From an uncultured Ruminococcus sp. (GTDB lineage Bacteria; Bacillota; Clostridia; Lachnospirales; Lachnospiraceae): 63,458 nt of DNA. Of this stretch, positions 1 to 9,330 are shown in pieces. Position numbers and translations under genes: made by a program. The notes under the pieces are model-generated. The model was not told the origin of the DNA and made no database searches. It saw nothing but the letters and a program-made list of their open reading frames with translations. The stretch spans positions 1 to 63,458 of the forward strand of contig UQVC01000014.1 of the NCBI GenBank assembly GCA_900544395.1. The letters are read 5' to 3'. Within the stretch, counting starts at the first letter, position 1; each line of letters starts with the position of its first letter.

Positions 1-99
1 GAAGAGGAAGCGGCATCGGTTTAATATAGCAATTATTTATTATTCGCTGTACTAGGAGTATGGTTTATCAAATTTACCACACAGAAAGGGGCACATACT

Positions 100-1665
100 A
101 TGCTTTCACAGGAATTATTACAGAAATTTGAGGATGACATTGACATATTCGAGGAAAAACTCCATGCTTTTGAAGCCGGAGAGATTGACCGGAAAACATT
201 CAAAGGAATCTCCGGCGGCTTTGGAAGCTATGCGCAGAAAGAATCCGGATATATGCTGAGACTGCGGCTTCCCGGCGGTCATATCACAAAAGACACATTA
301 AAATTTCTGGCGGACAAAATTTCAGAGCATCAGATTTCTCTGCTGAAACTGACCACCTGCCAGACCATTCAGTTCCACAACCTGTCTGCTGATTCTGTTC
401 CGCAGCTTGTACGGGACGCTTTGAAGACCGGGATCGTAACACTTGGAGGCGGCGGAGACAACCCACGAAACGTCATGGCAAGCCCGTTGACTGGAGTTGC
501 ACCGGATGAGACATTTGACGTATTTCCTTATGCAAAAGCTGCAGGAGAATATCTTCTCACGGAAATGCCGGGACTGCATATGCCAAGAAAACTGAAAGTA
601 GGATTTTCCAATACACCTGCCAATGAAGTACATGCTACATTCCGTGACCTGGGATTTGTGGCAAGAGAAAACGGAACATTTTCTGTCTATTGTGCCGGCG
701 GACTTGGACCGAATCCGAAACTGGGCGTTCACATTACAGATGATGCCAAGCCGGAAGAAGTATCTCTGTACGTCCATGCAATGATCCGCCTGTTTACTGC
801 CTACGGCAATTATGAATCCCGGGCAAAATCCAGAACCCGTTATCTCCAGGACACCTTAGGAGAAGAAGGAATCCGAAGCAATTTCCTCCAGTTTGTGGAA
901 GAAGCCCGGAACACACGGACACCATGGCCGATAGAGTCTATCGAGCCAATATCAAAGGCTTCTGACGGCGTCCTTTCAGAAGAACTTCTTACTGAAAAAC
1001 GGATCCTTCCTCAGAAACAAGACGGATTATACACCGTTTCCTACCATCCGCTTGGGGGACGCCTTGCGCCTGAAAAACCTGCCGAGATTTATGAAGTGAT
1101 CAAAGAGATGCCGGAAACAGAACTTCGGATTTCACCGGATGGCACCTTATATCTCATCAATCTGACAGCAAAAGAAGTGCCGGCTGTTTTAGACGTTACC
1201 TCTGACGGCGCCGCTTCTCTGTTTGAAAGCAGTGTCAGCTGTATCGGTGTCCCGATCTGTCAGCATGGACTTCGCAATTCCTACGCACTGTTAGATGCCT
1301 GCATCCGGCGCATCCGCGAAGAACACTTTGCAGATGGCGTACTTCCAAGAATCCATGTCTCCGGATGTCCATCCAGCTGCGGAAGCCACCAGGCAGCAGG
1401 CATTGGCTTTGTGGGACATTCCAAACGGGTAGACGGCAGCATGGAATCTGCCTTTAAATTATTTGTAAACGGATGCGGCGAAGAACCCGGCGCACATCTT
1501 GGTACAGAAAAAGGAGTCATCCTGGAATCTGTGATTCCGGAATTTCTCGCTGCTCTGGGAACGCAGATTGCTGCAGCTGACAGCACCTTTGATGCATGGT
1601 ATCCAACCCATACCGAAGCATTTGATGCACTGGCTGCGGAGTATGCAGAAAAGACAGCTGTATAA
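100..1665 (+). CDS. nitrite/sulfite reductase (siroheme/4Fe-4S)
   Basis: A 521-residue protein of the siroheme sulfite/nitrite reductase family, which carries out six-electron reduction of sulfite or nitrite in the cytoplasm. The 4Fe-4S/siroheme cysteine pattern is complete: C381-x5-C387 (in CIGVPIC) and C423-x3-C427 (in GCPSSCG). The N-terminal half has the duplicated ferredoxin-like and siroheme-binding layout, with a TTCQTIQFHN stretch. The start follows an AGAAAGGGG ribosome binding site. It stands alone on the plus strand, without a visible reductase partner, and converges on the AI-2E gene across a shared terminator. Sulfite versus nitrite specificity cannot be told from sequence. The family is clear; the substrate is not. 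Confidence 0.9.
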   Translation: MLSQELLQKFEDDIDIFEEKLHAFEAGEIDRKTFKGISGGFGSYAQKESGYMLRLRLPGGHITKDTLKFLADKISEHQISLLKLTTCQTIQFHNLSADSVPQLVRDALKTGIVTLGGGGDNPRNVMASPLTGVAPDETFDVFPYAKAAGEYLLTEMPGLHMPRKLKVGFSNTPANEVHATFRDLGFVARENGTFSVYCAGGLGPNPKLGVHITDDAKPEEVSLYVHAMIRLFTAYGNYESRAKSRTRYLQDTLGEEGIRSNFLQFVEEARNTRTPWPIESIEPISKASDGVLSEELLTEKRILPQKQDGLYTVSYHPLGGRLAPEKPAEIYEVIKEMPETELRISPDGTLYLINLTAKEVPAVLDVTSDGAASLFESSVSCIGVPICQHGLRNSYALLDACIRRIREEHFADGVLPRIHVSGCPSSCGSHQAAGIGFVGHSKRVDGSMESAFKLFVNGCGEEPGAHLGTEKGVILESVIPEFLAALGTQIAAADSTFDAWYPTHTEAFDALAAEYAEKTAV

Positions 1666-1680
1666 TCGATATCAAAAAAA

Positions 1681-1716
1681 GATGACAAGTCCGCTTGCGG
1701 ATCTGTCATCTTTTTT
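1681..1716. terminator. bidirectional intrinsic terminator
   Basis: A 14-bp stem (GATGACA... / ...TGTCATC, one mismatch, TT loop) is flanked by A7 on the left and T6 on the right. It can end transcription of both the reductase (stop at 1665) and the convergent AI-2E gene (stop at 1717). Confidence 0.85.
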
Positions 1717-2865
1717 CTATGATTCTTCTTTTTTCTCTTCCGGCACTTCTTCCCGAAGTCCCAGAATCCCTTCTACCAATATCTTAACATCGTCCAGGAT
1801 ATAATCAAAGGCTCCTGCCTGACACATATTGATCAGAACCAGTCCCAACGGCACTGCCAGGATCATTCCCAGCACACCCTTGATCCGATATCCTACATAC
1901 AAAAGCAGCAATGTCACCAGTGGATTCATTCCCATACTGTCTCCCACCAGTTTTGGCTGCAGCAGCTGACGTACCACCTGAGACACTGCATAGATGATAA
2001 CCAGACCTGCCATGATCTTATATTCTCCGATAAAGAAGGAGTAGATCGCCCATGGGATCAGCGCTGTTCCGGTACCGAAAAACGGCAGGAAATCCAAAAA
2101 GGAGATCAAAAATGCAACCAGAACCGCATAATGGATGTTCAGCACAAGAAATCCCGCAAACAGGATCAGAAATACAATCCCCATGATCTTAAACTGTGCT
2201 TTGAAATACCCTCCTACTGCATATTTCAGATTGTCCATCACCAGAGTCATTCTCTTTTCCACAGAAGGCGGTGCGATCTTTTTAAACCATGCGATCACTT
2301 CTTCTCTCTGGATCGTAAAGAAATATGCTGCCAGGATTGCCACAATGAAAGAAATCAGATACGACGGCAGTCTTTTTGCAAAATTTCCCGCCGCTGTCAC
2401 TGTCGGTTCGCTGATCTTAGACACCAGTTCTCCCATGTACGTATCCAGATTGGCGATCATGGCTGTCCATCCATCCTGGATTCCCTGCGGCAGCCTGTGG
2501 AATGCCCCGGACAGGGTCGCCCCGATCTCCCGCAGGCCTTCTTCCAGCTGCGCATAAATATCCGGAAAGTTCCGGATCAGATCTGTCACCTCTGTAGCAA
2601 TCCGGCTGACCGCAAAATAGCCTGCCAGCACGATCAGTCCGATGACCAGAATGACGATCATCGCAGTCCCCAGTTTTTTCACGATCTTTAGCCGCTTTTC
2701 CAGCCAGTTGACCAGCGGAGTCGCGATCGCGGAAATGATCCATCCCACTGCAAATGGCATCAGAAATCCAATTGCCTTCACACCCAGGATAATGAACGCC
2801 GCTGTTGCAAGTATACTAAAAATAAGGCTTACCGCCACCTGCCAGTAAGGTCTCTTTCGTTCCAT
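1717..2865 (-). CDS. AI-2E family transporter (membrane permease)
   Basis: A 382-residue polytopic membrane protein of the AI-2E/PerM family. It has hydrophobic pairs near the N-terminus (SLIFSILATAAFIILGVKAIGF as two segments), a long amphipathic middle region, and a hydrophobic C-terminal half with the family's conserved FLPFFGTG and PKLVGDSMGMNP stretches. Family members export AI-2, other small molecules or Na+/H+, so the substrate is open. The start was set at the second ATG (2865) because AAAAGGGG lies 7 nt upstream; a longer frame reaching 2973 would overlap engB. It is the last gene of the tig-to-engB block, 41 nt after engB. The C-terminus is very acidic and lysine-rich (EEVPEEKKEES). 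Confidence 0.85.
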   Translation of the reverse strand: MERKRPYWQVAVSLIFSILATAAFIILGVKAIGFLMPFAVGWIISAIATPLVNWLEKRLKIVKKLGTAMIVILVIGLIVLAGYFAVSRIATEVTDLIRNFPDIYAQLEEGLREIGATLSGAFHRLPQGIQDGWTAMIANLDTYMGELVSKISEPTVTAAGNFAKRLPSYLISFIVAILAAYFFTIQREEVIAWFKKIAPPSVEKRMTLVMDNLKYAVGGYFKAQFKIMGIVFLILFAGFLVLNIHYAVLVAFLISFLDFLPFFGTGTALIPWAIYSFFIGEYKIMAGLVIIYAVSQVVRQLLQPKLVGDSMGMNPLVTLLLLYVGYRIKGVLGMILAVPLGLVLINMCQAGAFDYILDDVKILVEGILGLREEVPEEKKEES

Positions 2866-2906
2866 ACGCATTCCCCTTTTTGCATTCTGCTTTTTCTGTC
2901 TTCCTT

Positions 2907-3527
2907 CTACTCTTCTGTGTTCTCCTCTGCAAACCGCTCCGGAAACAGATACTCCCGCTCTGCCAGTTCCCATATTTCATCCCGTCCCTGTTTTGTCACA
3001 GAGGAAAACGGGATCACTTTTGTTCCCGGCAGCAGATTCAGGCCTGTCTTCAGCATTTTAACATGCTTTTGCACCTGGCTTCGTTTTAACTTATCCAGCT
3101 TCGTTGCAATGATGATCGGCTGAAATCCCTGATCTACGATCCACTGATACATCATCTTGTCATTTGCAGAAGGATCATGCCGGATATCGATCAGAAGAAA
3201 GACTGCTTTGAGTTGTTTGGACGTATGCAGATATCTCTCGATCAAATTTCCCCACTGTATTTTTTCCTTTTCTGATACCTTTGCGTAACCATATCCCGGC
3301 AGATCCACCAGATACAGTTCTTCGTTGATATTATAAAAATTGATGGTCTGTGTTTTTCCCGGTGTCGCAGAAATCCTTGCATAAGATTTCCGGTTCATCA
3401 GCGCATTGATCAAGGATGATTTTCCAACATTGGACTTTCCGGCAAATGCGATCTCCGGTTTGTCATTTTCCGGCAATTTACTTGTAATTCCACACACCGT
3501 TTCCAGATTGATATTCTTTATTACCAT
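2907..3527 (-). CDS. engB: ribosome biogenesis GTP-binding protein EngB/YsxC/YihA
   Basis: A 206-residue circularly ordinary small GTPase that assists 50S subunit maturation. G1 is GKSNVGKS (30-37), G3 is DLPGYG (75-80), G4 is TKLD (142-145), and a G5-like SSVTKQG follows. The length is normal for the family (about 195-210). The gene starts 3 nt after the lon stop, so translation is probably coupled. The lon-engB pairing is common in Firmicutes. Function is well supported by the motifs and the context. Confidence 0.95.
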   Translation of the reverse strand: MVIKNINLETVCGITSKLPENDKPEIAFAGKSNVGKSSLINALMNRKSYARISATPGKTQTINFYNINEELYLVDLPGYGYAKVSEKEKIQWGNLIERYLHTSKQLKAVFLLIDIRHDPSANDKMMYQWIVDQGFQPIIIATKLDKLKRSQVQKHVKMLKTGLNLLPGTKVIPFSSVTKQGRDEIWELAEREYLFPERFAEENTEE

Positions 3528-3530
3528 AGT

Positions 3531-5879
3531 TTACTCCTGTCCGGATATTTTATCCTCATTTTCTGAAACAAAGGCTGCTTTTAATACTTCTTCCATATGC
3601 TCCACAGGCAGTATCTCCAATCCTCTGGTGATCTCCGAAGAAAGTTCTTCTACATCTGCCATATTTTTCTCTGGAACAAGAACGGTTTTGATCCCGGCAT
3701 TTTTTGCTGCCAGAAGCTTCTCTTTCAAACCGCCGATCGGCAGCACCCGTCCCCGCAGAGTCACTTCCCCTGTCATGGCAAGATCCGCGCGTACTTTTTT
3801 CTCTGTAATCGCAGAAAGCATGGCTGTTGCCATGGTGATCCCGGCTGACGGCCCGTCTTTCGGCACAGCCCCTTCCGGAATATGCACATGAATATCATGT
3901 TTCTCAAAGAAATCTTCTGCGATCTGATACCTTCTGCTTACGGAACGAATGTAACTGATGCCCGTTCTTGCGGACTCTTTCATCACATCCCCAAGCTGAC
4001 CAGTCAGCATGATCTCACCTTTTCCCGGCATTACATTCACCTCGATCTGAAGGGTATCGCCTCCTACGCTGGTCCATGCAAGCCCCCGCACGATTCCGAT
4101 TTCATCCGCAGCATTTGCCATCTGATAGCTGTATTTCTCTTTTCCAAGATATCTGGAAAGATTCCTCTCTGTTATTGTAACACTCTTCTTTTCTGTTGTG
4201 AGAATTTCTTTTGCCGCTTTTCTGCAAATATTTCCGATTTCCCGCTCCAGCTGACGAACCCCTGCTTCTTTTGTATAATTGGATACGATCTTCCACACTG
4301 CCTGTTTGCTGATCTTTAACTGCTCCGGCTGTAATCCGTTTTTTGCAAGCTGCTTTGGAATCAAGTGTTTCATTGCAATATGAAGTTTTTCATTTTCGGT
4401 ATAACTGGTCACTTCGATGATCTCCATTCGATCCAGAAGCGGACGCGGAATGGTCTGAAGGGAATTGGCTGTCGCAATAAACAAGACCTCGGAAAGATCC
4501 AGCGGCACCTCCAGATAATGATCCCGGAATTTATGATTCTGCTCACTGTCCAACACTTCCAACAGCGCGGAGAATGTATCCCCTTTATAATCTGTGCTGA
4601 CCTTATCAATTTCATCCAGCAGCATGAGCGGATTTTTCACTCCGGCCTGCCGGATTCCATTTGCAATCCTTCCCGGCATTGCTCCTACATACGTTTTGCG
4701 ATGTCCCCGGATTTCTGCCTCATCCCGGACTCCGCCAAGTGAAATCCGTACATATGGCTTTTTCAGCGCCTTTGCCAGAGAACGCGCAATCGAAGTCTTG
4801 CCGGTTCCCGGAGGTCCTACCAGACAAAGGATCGGACTCTCCCCTTTCTTTGTCAGAGACCGAACTGCCAGAAATTCCAGGATCCGTTCTTTGACCTGTT
4901 CCAGACCGTAATGATCCTGCTCCAAGATTTCTTCTGCATACTTGATATCCTGATTGTCCTGTACGGTCTTTTCCCACGGCATCTCCAAAAGCGTCTCAAT
5001 ATAAGTACGGATCACACCGCTTTCTGCCGGACTATTTAAAGAACTCTTAAAACGTTTGATCTCTTTTGTAATCTTTTCTTTGACTTCTTTGGATGCTTTC
5101 AGTTTTTTTACTGCCTTTTCAAACTCTTCTGCATCTGACAAGGTAGAATCATCTCCAAGCTCTTCCCTGATCAGCTTCAGCTGTTCCCGCAAAATATATT
5201 CCTTCTGATGTTTGTCTACCCGTTCTTTGACCTTTTGCTGCAGCTCCTCTTTGATATCCAGAATCTGTGTTTCATTGACTAATTTCAGAGCCAGCATCTC
5301 ATAGCGTTCCCAAAAAGAAAGCTGACTGAGGATTTCCTGCTGATCCGTATAATAAAGAGGAATATTGGCAGCAATTTCATCCACCAGTTTTTTCAGTCCT
5401 TTGATATCCAGGATCTGCGCCACCGCTTCCTTTGACATCTTTCCGTTGCGCGCTGCATAATCCAGAAAAATATCTTTTAGGCCGCGTTCCATTGCTTCTG
5501 AATTGATATCTTCCGGAATTTCCAGTTCTGATTCATCCAACACTTCCACGTCTGCTTTCAGATATGGAAGGTCACTTTCCAGATGTTTCAAAACACCTCT
5601 TGTCTCCCCTGATACCAGGACTCTGACAATATGCTTGGGCAGCTTTACGATCTGTTTGATCGTCCCGACTGTTCCCACCTCATACACATCCTCACGGGCA
5701 GGATTTTCTGTCTCGATCTCTTTTTGTGTTACAAGAAAAATCTTCTGATCCTGTTCCATTGCCTCCTGAACTGCAGCAATCGATTTTTCTCTGCTCACAT
5801 CAAAATGAACCACCATTTCCGGCATGATCGTCATTCCACGCAATGCGACCATAGGAAGGCTTCTAATTTCACTGTTCAC
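3531..5879 (-). CDS. lon: ATP-dependent Lon protease (La)
   Basis: A 782-residue Lon protease: N-terminal substrate-binding domain, AAA+ domain with Walker A GPPGTGKT (about 355-362) and the LLDEIDK Walker B, then the serine protease domain. The catalytic dyad is S678 (DGPSAGI) and K721 (GGLKEK), matching the 43-residue spacing of the E. coli enzyme. The start is a GTG at 5879, 8 nt after AGGAGG. A longer frame to 5945 was rejected because it would begin inside the hairpin that ends the clpX transcript. It degrades damaged and regulatory proteins in the cytoplasm. It is followed directly by engB. Confidence 0.95.
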   Translation of the reverse strand: MNSEIRSLPMVALRGMTIMPEMVVHFDVSREKSIAAVQEAMEQDQKIFLVTQKEIETENPAREDVYEVGTVGTIKQIVKLPKHIVRVLVSGETRGVLKHLESDLPYLKADVEVLDESELEIPEDINSEAMERGLKDIFLDYAARNGKMSKEAVAQILDIKGLKKLVDEIAANIPLYYTDQQEILSQLSFWERYEMLALKLVNETQILDIKEELQQKVKERVDKHQKEYILREQLKLIREELGDDSTLSDAEEFEKAVKKLKASKEVKEKITKEIKRFKSSLNSPAESGVIRTYIETLLEMPWEKTVQDNQDIKYAEEILEQDHYGLEQVKERILEFLAVRSLTKKGESPILCLVGPPGTGKTSIARSLAKALKKPYVRISLGGVRDEAEIRGHRKTYVGAMPGRIANGIRQAGVKNPLMLLDEIDKVSTDYKGDTFSALLEVLDSEQNHKFRDHYLEVPLDLSEVLFIATANSLQTIPRPLLDRMEIIEVTSYTENEKLHIAMKHLIPKQLAKNGLQPEQLKISKQAVWKIVSNYTKEAGVRQLEREIGNICRKAAKEILTTEKKSVTITERNLSRYLGKEKYSYQMANAADEIGIVRGLAWTSVGGDTLQIEVNVMPGKGEIMLTGQLGDVMKESARTGISYIRSVSRRYQIAEDFFEKHDIHVHIPEGAVPKDGPSAGITMATAMLSAITEKKVRADLAMTGEVTLRGRVLPIGGLKEKLLAAKNAGIKTVLVPEKNMADVEELSSEITRGLEILPVEHMEEVLKAAFVSENEDKISGQE

Positions 5880-5924
5880 CTGTTTTTCCTCCTGTCTGTT
5901 CTCTTTGTATCCTTTTCTCTCTGT

Positions 5925-5967
5925 GATAAAAAGAAGCGGGTACATATGGTCTTTCCCATGTACCCGC
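5925..5967 (-). terminator. intrinsic terminator between clpX and lon
   Basis: A perfect 10-bp stem, GCGGGTACAT / ATGTACCCGC (5936-5945 with 5958-5967), is followed on the minus strand by TTCTTTTT. It should end or attenuate transcription leaving clpX, so lon-engB may also have its own promoter in 5880-5935, though none is convincing there. Confidence 0.75.
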
Positions 5968-5976
5968 CTGTCTTAT

Positions 5977-7251
5977 CTATGCACTTTCCGATGTCAGAAA
6001 AGACTTTCTCTCTTCACCATCACACTCATACAATGGCTGTCCTTTTCCTTCTACAACATCCTTGGTAATCAGACACCCTTTGATGGTATCATCTGATGGC
6101 ACCCGAAACATTGTATCCATCATAATGCTTTCCATAATTGCCCGCAGTCCTCTGGCACCGGTCTTTCTGGCAAGTGATGTCTCAGCAATGGCATCTAAAG
6201 CTGCTTTTTCAAACTCCAGCTTCACGCCATCCAATTCCATCAGCTTCTGGTACTGTTTTACAAGAGAACTCTTTGGCTCCGTCAAAATCCGGATCAAAGC
6301 CTCTTTATCCAGCAAGTCCAGTGATACAGTAACCGGAACTCGGCCTACCAGCTCCGGGATCAGTCCAAATTTGACTAGATCCTGAGGCAGAATCTGATGC
6401 AGAAGTACATCTACATCTTCTTCATGCTTTTCTGCAATCTCTGCATTAAACCCGATCGACTTTTTGTCCAGCCGGGTCTCAATGATCTTATCAATACCTT
6501 CAAATGCACCTCCGCAAATAAACAGAATATTTGTGGTATCGATCTGGATCAGTTCCTGATGCGGATGCTTTCTTCCCCCCTGAGGAGGAACAGAAGCAAC
6601 CGTTCCCTCAATAATCTTCAAAAGTGCCTGCTGAACGCCTTCTCCGGATACATCTCTCGTAATCGAAGGGTTCTCAGACTTTCTGGTAATCTTGTCTATC
6701 TCATCAATATAAATAATACCATGCTCCGCACGCTCGATATCTCCGTCAGCTGCCTGGATCACCTTCAGCAGAATGTTCTCCACGTCCTCACCTACGTATC
6801 CGGCTTCTGTCAAAGCTGTCGCATCTGCGATCGCAAACGGAACATTTAATATCTTCGCAAGGGTCTGAGCAAGCAGGGTCTTTCCACATCCGGTCGGTCC
6901 CAGCATCAGGATATTGCTCTTCTGCAGATCCACACCGAGATCAGAACCTGCCTTGATCCGCTTGTAATGATTGTATACCGCAACAGAAAGTACTTTCTTT
7001 GCCTCATCCTGTCCAATTACGTATTCATCAAGAAATGCCTTGATCTCCTCTGGTGTCAGAAGGTTGATATCGTCAAATTCCTTTCTGTCATCATCGTATT
7101 CAAATTCTTCTTCTATAATCTCTGCACATACCTCAATGCATTCGTCACAAATATATGCCCCGTTCGGTCCTGCAATCAGTTTTCTGACCTGAGACTGCGG
7201 TTTATTACAAAAGGAGCATCTTACGATATCATCACTTGCTTTTCCTGCCAT
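5977..7251 (-). CDS. clpX: ATP-dependent Clp protease ATP-binding subunit ClpX
   Basis: A 424-residue unfoldase that feeds substrates to ClpP. The N-terminal zinc-binding domain has C12-x2-C15 and C35-x2-C38. The AAA+ module has Walker A GPTGCGKT (118-125), Walker B IIYIDEIDK, and the IGF loop (KSIGFNAE) that docks to ClpP. A GAGGTGAGAG ribosome binding site precedes the ATG. It lies 32 nt downstream of clpP, in the order expected for a clpP-clpX operon. Full length, with nothing odd. Confidence 0.97.
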   Translation of the reverse strand: MAGKASDDIVRCSFCNKPQSQVRKLIAGPNGAYICDECIEVCAEIIEEEFEYDDDRKEFDDINLLTPEEIKAFLDEYVIGQDEAKKVLSVAVYNHYKRIKAGSDLGVDLQKSNILMLGPTGCGKTLLAQTLAKILNVPFAIADATALTEAGYVGEDVENILLKVIQAADGDIERAEHGIIYIDEIDKITRKSENPSITRDVSGEGVQQALLKIIEGTVASVPPQGGRKHPHQELIQIDTTNILFICGGAFEGIDKIIETRLDKKSIGFNAEIAEKHEEDVDVLLHQILPQDLVKFGLIPELVGRVPVTVSLDLLDKEALIRILTEPKSSLVKQYQKLMELDGVKLEFEKAALDAIAETSLARKTGARGLRAIMESIMMDTMFRVPSDDTIKGCLITKDVVEGKGQPLYECDGEERKSFLTSESA

Positions 7252-7283
7252 ATCACTCTCACCTCATATTGCCACACACAAAA

Positions 7284-7865
7284 TTAGTGTTTGGCAATTA
7301 CTTCATCAATTAATCCATATGCTTTTGCTTCTTCCGCAGACATGAAATTATCACGCTCTGTATCCGCTTTGATCGTCTCCAGAGGCTGTCCTGTATTCGC
7401 TGCCATGATCTCGTTTAACTTCTGACGGATCTTCAGGATATGCTCTGCTACGATCGAAATCTCAGTTGCCTGTCCCTGTGCCCCGCCGGATGGCTGATGG
7501 ATCATGATCTCTGCGTTTGGAAGTGCAAAACGCTTTCCTTTCGCTCCTCCTGAGAGAAGGAATGCCCCCATGCTGGCTGCCATACCGATGCAGACTGTAG
7601 ACACATCACACTTGATGTACTGCATGGTATCGTAGATTGCCAGTCCCGCTGTCACGGAACCTCCCGGGCTGTTGATATATAACTGGATATCTTTGTTCGG
7701 ATCATCCGCCTCCAGGAAAAGAAGCTGTGCCACGATCACACTTGCTGATACGTCGTTGACTTCTTCTCCCAGAAAGATAATCCTCTCTTTTAATAGTCTT
7801 GAATAAATGTCGTAGGAGCGCTCTCCACGGCTTGTCTGTTCGATAACATAAGGTACTAAACTCAT
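7284..7865 (-). CDS. clpP: ATP-dependent Clp protease proteolytic subunit ClpP
   Basis: A 193-residue serine protease that forms the double heptameric chamber used by ClpX. The triad is S98 (GMAASMG), H123 (MIHQPSGG) and D172. An AAGGAGG ribosome binding site lies before the ATG. The 78-nt gap from tig contains a small GC-rich hairpin (GCCGC AGGCA GCGGC, 7899-7913) in the 5' leader of clpP. It is likely co-transcribed with tig and clpX. Confidence 0.97.
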   Translation of the reverse strand: MSLVPYVIEQTSRGERSYDIYSRLLKERIIFLGEEVNDVSASVIVAQLLFLEADDPNKDIQLYINSPGGSVTAGLAIYDTMQYIKCDVSTVCIGMAASMGAFLLSGGAKGKRFALPNAEIMIHQPSGGAQGQATEISIVAEHILKIRQKLNEIMAANTGQPLETIKADTERDNFMSAEEAKAYGLIDEVIAKH

Positions 7866-7943
7866 TTGCTTTTCCTCCTTATTATGCTGACTTGATCTGC
7901 CGCTGCCTGCGGCCCCCTCTCGATAGAAATGAAGTGAAACAGA

Positions 7944-9230
7944 TTAGCCTTCTACAGACTCATTTACAAGCAGTTCTACTGCTTCCTGTACTGCCAGATC
8001 TTCTTTGATCTGTTTCTTTTCATTCTCTCCCATAAACTCTTTGAGTTTTTCAACTTCCATCTGATATGCTTCTGCCATCTTTGTCAGTTCTTCGTCTACA
8101 CGCTCATCAGATACTTCGATGTTCTCTGCTTTTACGATTGCTTCCAGAACCAGTCTTGTTTTGATTCTCTTTTCTGCTTCCGGTTTCATCTCTTCTGTCA
8201 TCTTCTCTGCTGTCAGACCTGTGAACTGGAAGTACTGTTCTACTGTCAGTCCCTGCTGCTGGATACGGCGAGCCATGTCGTCTGCCATCTGTTTTACCTG
8301 GAAATCGATCATTGCTTCCGGAATATCCATCTGTGCATTTTCGATTGCCTGCTCTAATGCCTGATCTTCTTTCTTTGCTCTTCCGTCTCTTTCTTTGCGC
8401 TCTTTGATCTGTTTTTTCACTTCTGCTCTGTAAGCTTCCATTGTCTCACATTCAGAAACATCAGATGCAAATTCATCATCCAGTTCCGGAAGTTCTTTTG
8501 CTTTGATTGTATGTACTGTACATTTGAAGACTGCTTCTTTTCCTGCAAGGTCTTCTGTATGATACTCTTTCGGGAATGTCACATTGACTTCCAGCTCTTT
8601 TCCGATCTCAGCGCCTACCAGCTGCTCTTCAAATCCTGGAATGAATGCTCCGGATCCGATTGTCAGCGGATAATTCTCACCTTTTCCGCCTTCGAATGCA
8701 ACACCGTCAACAAATCCTTCGAAGTCCAGAGTGATCTCGTCTTTGTCAGCTACTGCACGATCTGTAACTTCTACCGTTCTTGCGTTGCGCTGGCGTTCTT
8801 TTTCGATCTCTTCATCTACTTCTTTCTGTGTCACTCTTGTAGAAACTTTGTCCACTTTCAGTCCTTTGTAATCTCCAAGTGTCACTTCCGGTTTTGTTGC
8901 CACTTCTGCAGTAAAGATGAAATCTTTTCCTTTTTCCATCTGTACCACATCAATCTTTGGCTGAGATACGATATCCAGTTCGCTCTCTTCGTATGCTTTT
9001 GCATATGCATCCGGCATCATCAGGTTGATTGCTTCATCATAGAACACCTCTGCTCCATACATTTTTTCGATCATCTGACGCGGAACTTTTCCTTTACGGA
9101 ATCCCGGGATATTGATCTGTTTGCGCTGTTTTAAATAAGCTTTCTGCAGTGCTTTTTCTACTTCTTCTGCCGGCACTTCGATTGTAAGCTTTGCCATATT
9201 ATGCTCTAACTTTTCTACCTGTAAACTCAT
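7944..9230 (-). CDS. tig: trigger factor (ribosome-associated chaperone/PPIase)
   Basis: A 428-residue trigger factor: N-terminal ribosome-docking domain with the signature GFRKGKVPR, a central FKBP-type prolyl isomerase domain (ITLDFEGFVDG ... GSGAFIPGFEEQLVG), and a long helical C-terminal substrate cradle. The start at 9230 (MSLQVEKLEHN) has AAGGAGG 9 nt upstream; a frame reaching 9269 has no support. It heads the tig-clpP-clpX-lon-engB block, a classic Firmicutes proteostasis neighbourhood. Confidence 0.97.
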   Translation of the reverse strand: MSLQVEKLEHNMAKLTIEVPAEEVEKALQKAYLKQRKQINIPGFRKGKVPRQMIEKMYGAEVFYDEAINLMMPDAYAKAYEESELDIVSQPKIDVVQMEKGKDFIFTAEVATKPEVTLGDYKGLKVDKVSTRVTQKEVDEEIEKERQRNARTVEVTDRAVADKDEITLDFEGFVDGVAFEGGKGENYPLTIGSGAFIPGFEEQLVGAEIGKELEVNVTFPKEYHTEDLAGKEAVFKCTVHTIKAKELPELDDEFASDVSECETMEAYRAEVKKQIKERKERDGRAKKEDQALEQAIENAQMDIPEAMIDFQVKQMADDMARRIQQQGLTVEQYFQFTGLTAEKMTEEMKPEAEKRIKTRLVLEAIVKAENIEVSDERVDEELTKMAEAYQMEVEKLKEFMGENEKKQIKEDLAVQEAVELLVNESVEG

Positions 9231-9294
9231 CTTTCTATTTCCTCCTTGATTCGTACCATTCAAACGCAAATTATATATTCGCAGTCATTGAATT

Positions 9295-9303
9295 AGTATA
9301 GCA
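9295..9303 (-). promoter_or_regulatory. candidate extended -10 promoter for tig
   Basis: On the minus strand TGC-TATACT (-10 at 9300-9295) lies 65 nt before the tig start. No good -35 is present. A second A/T-rich hexamer TATAAT at 9275-9270 is an alternative. Confidence 0.4.
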
Positions 9304-9330
9304 TAGTCATTGCAATATTTCCAGTACTTT

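Noticed and set aside
5880..5945. N-terminal extension of Lon to 5945
   Set aside because: It would start inside the clpX terminator hairpin and has no ribosome binding site; the GTG at 5879 has AGGAGG at good spacing.
7899..7913. GC-rich hairpin between tig and clpP as a terminator
   Set aside because: Only a 5-bp stem and no T-tract follow; more likely a leader structure.
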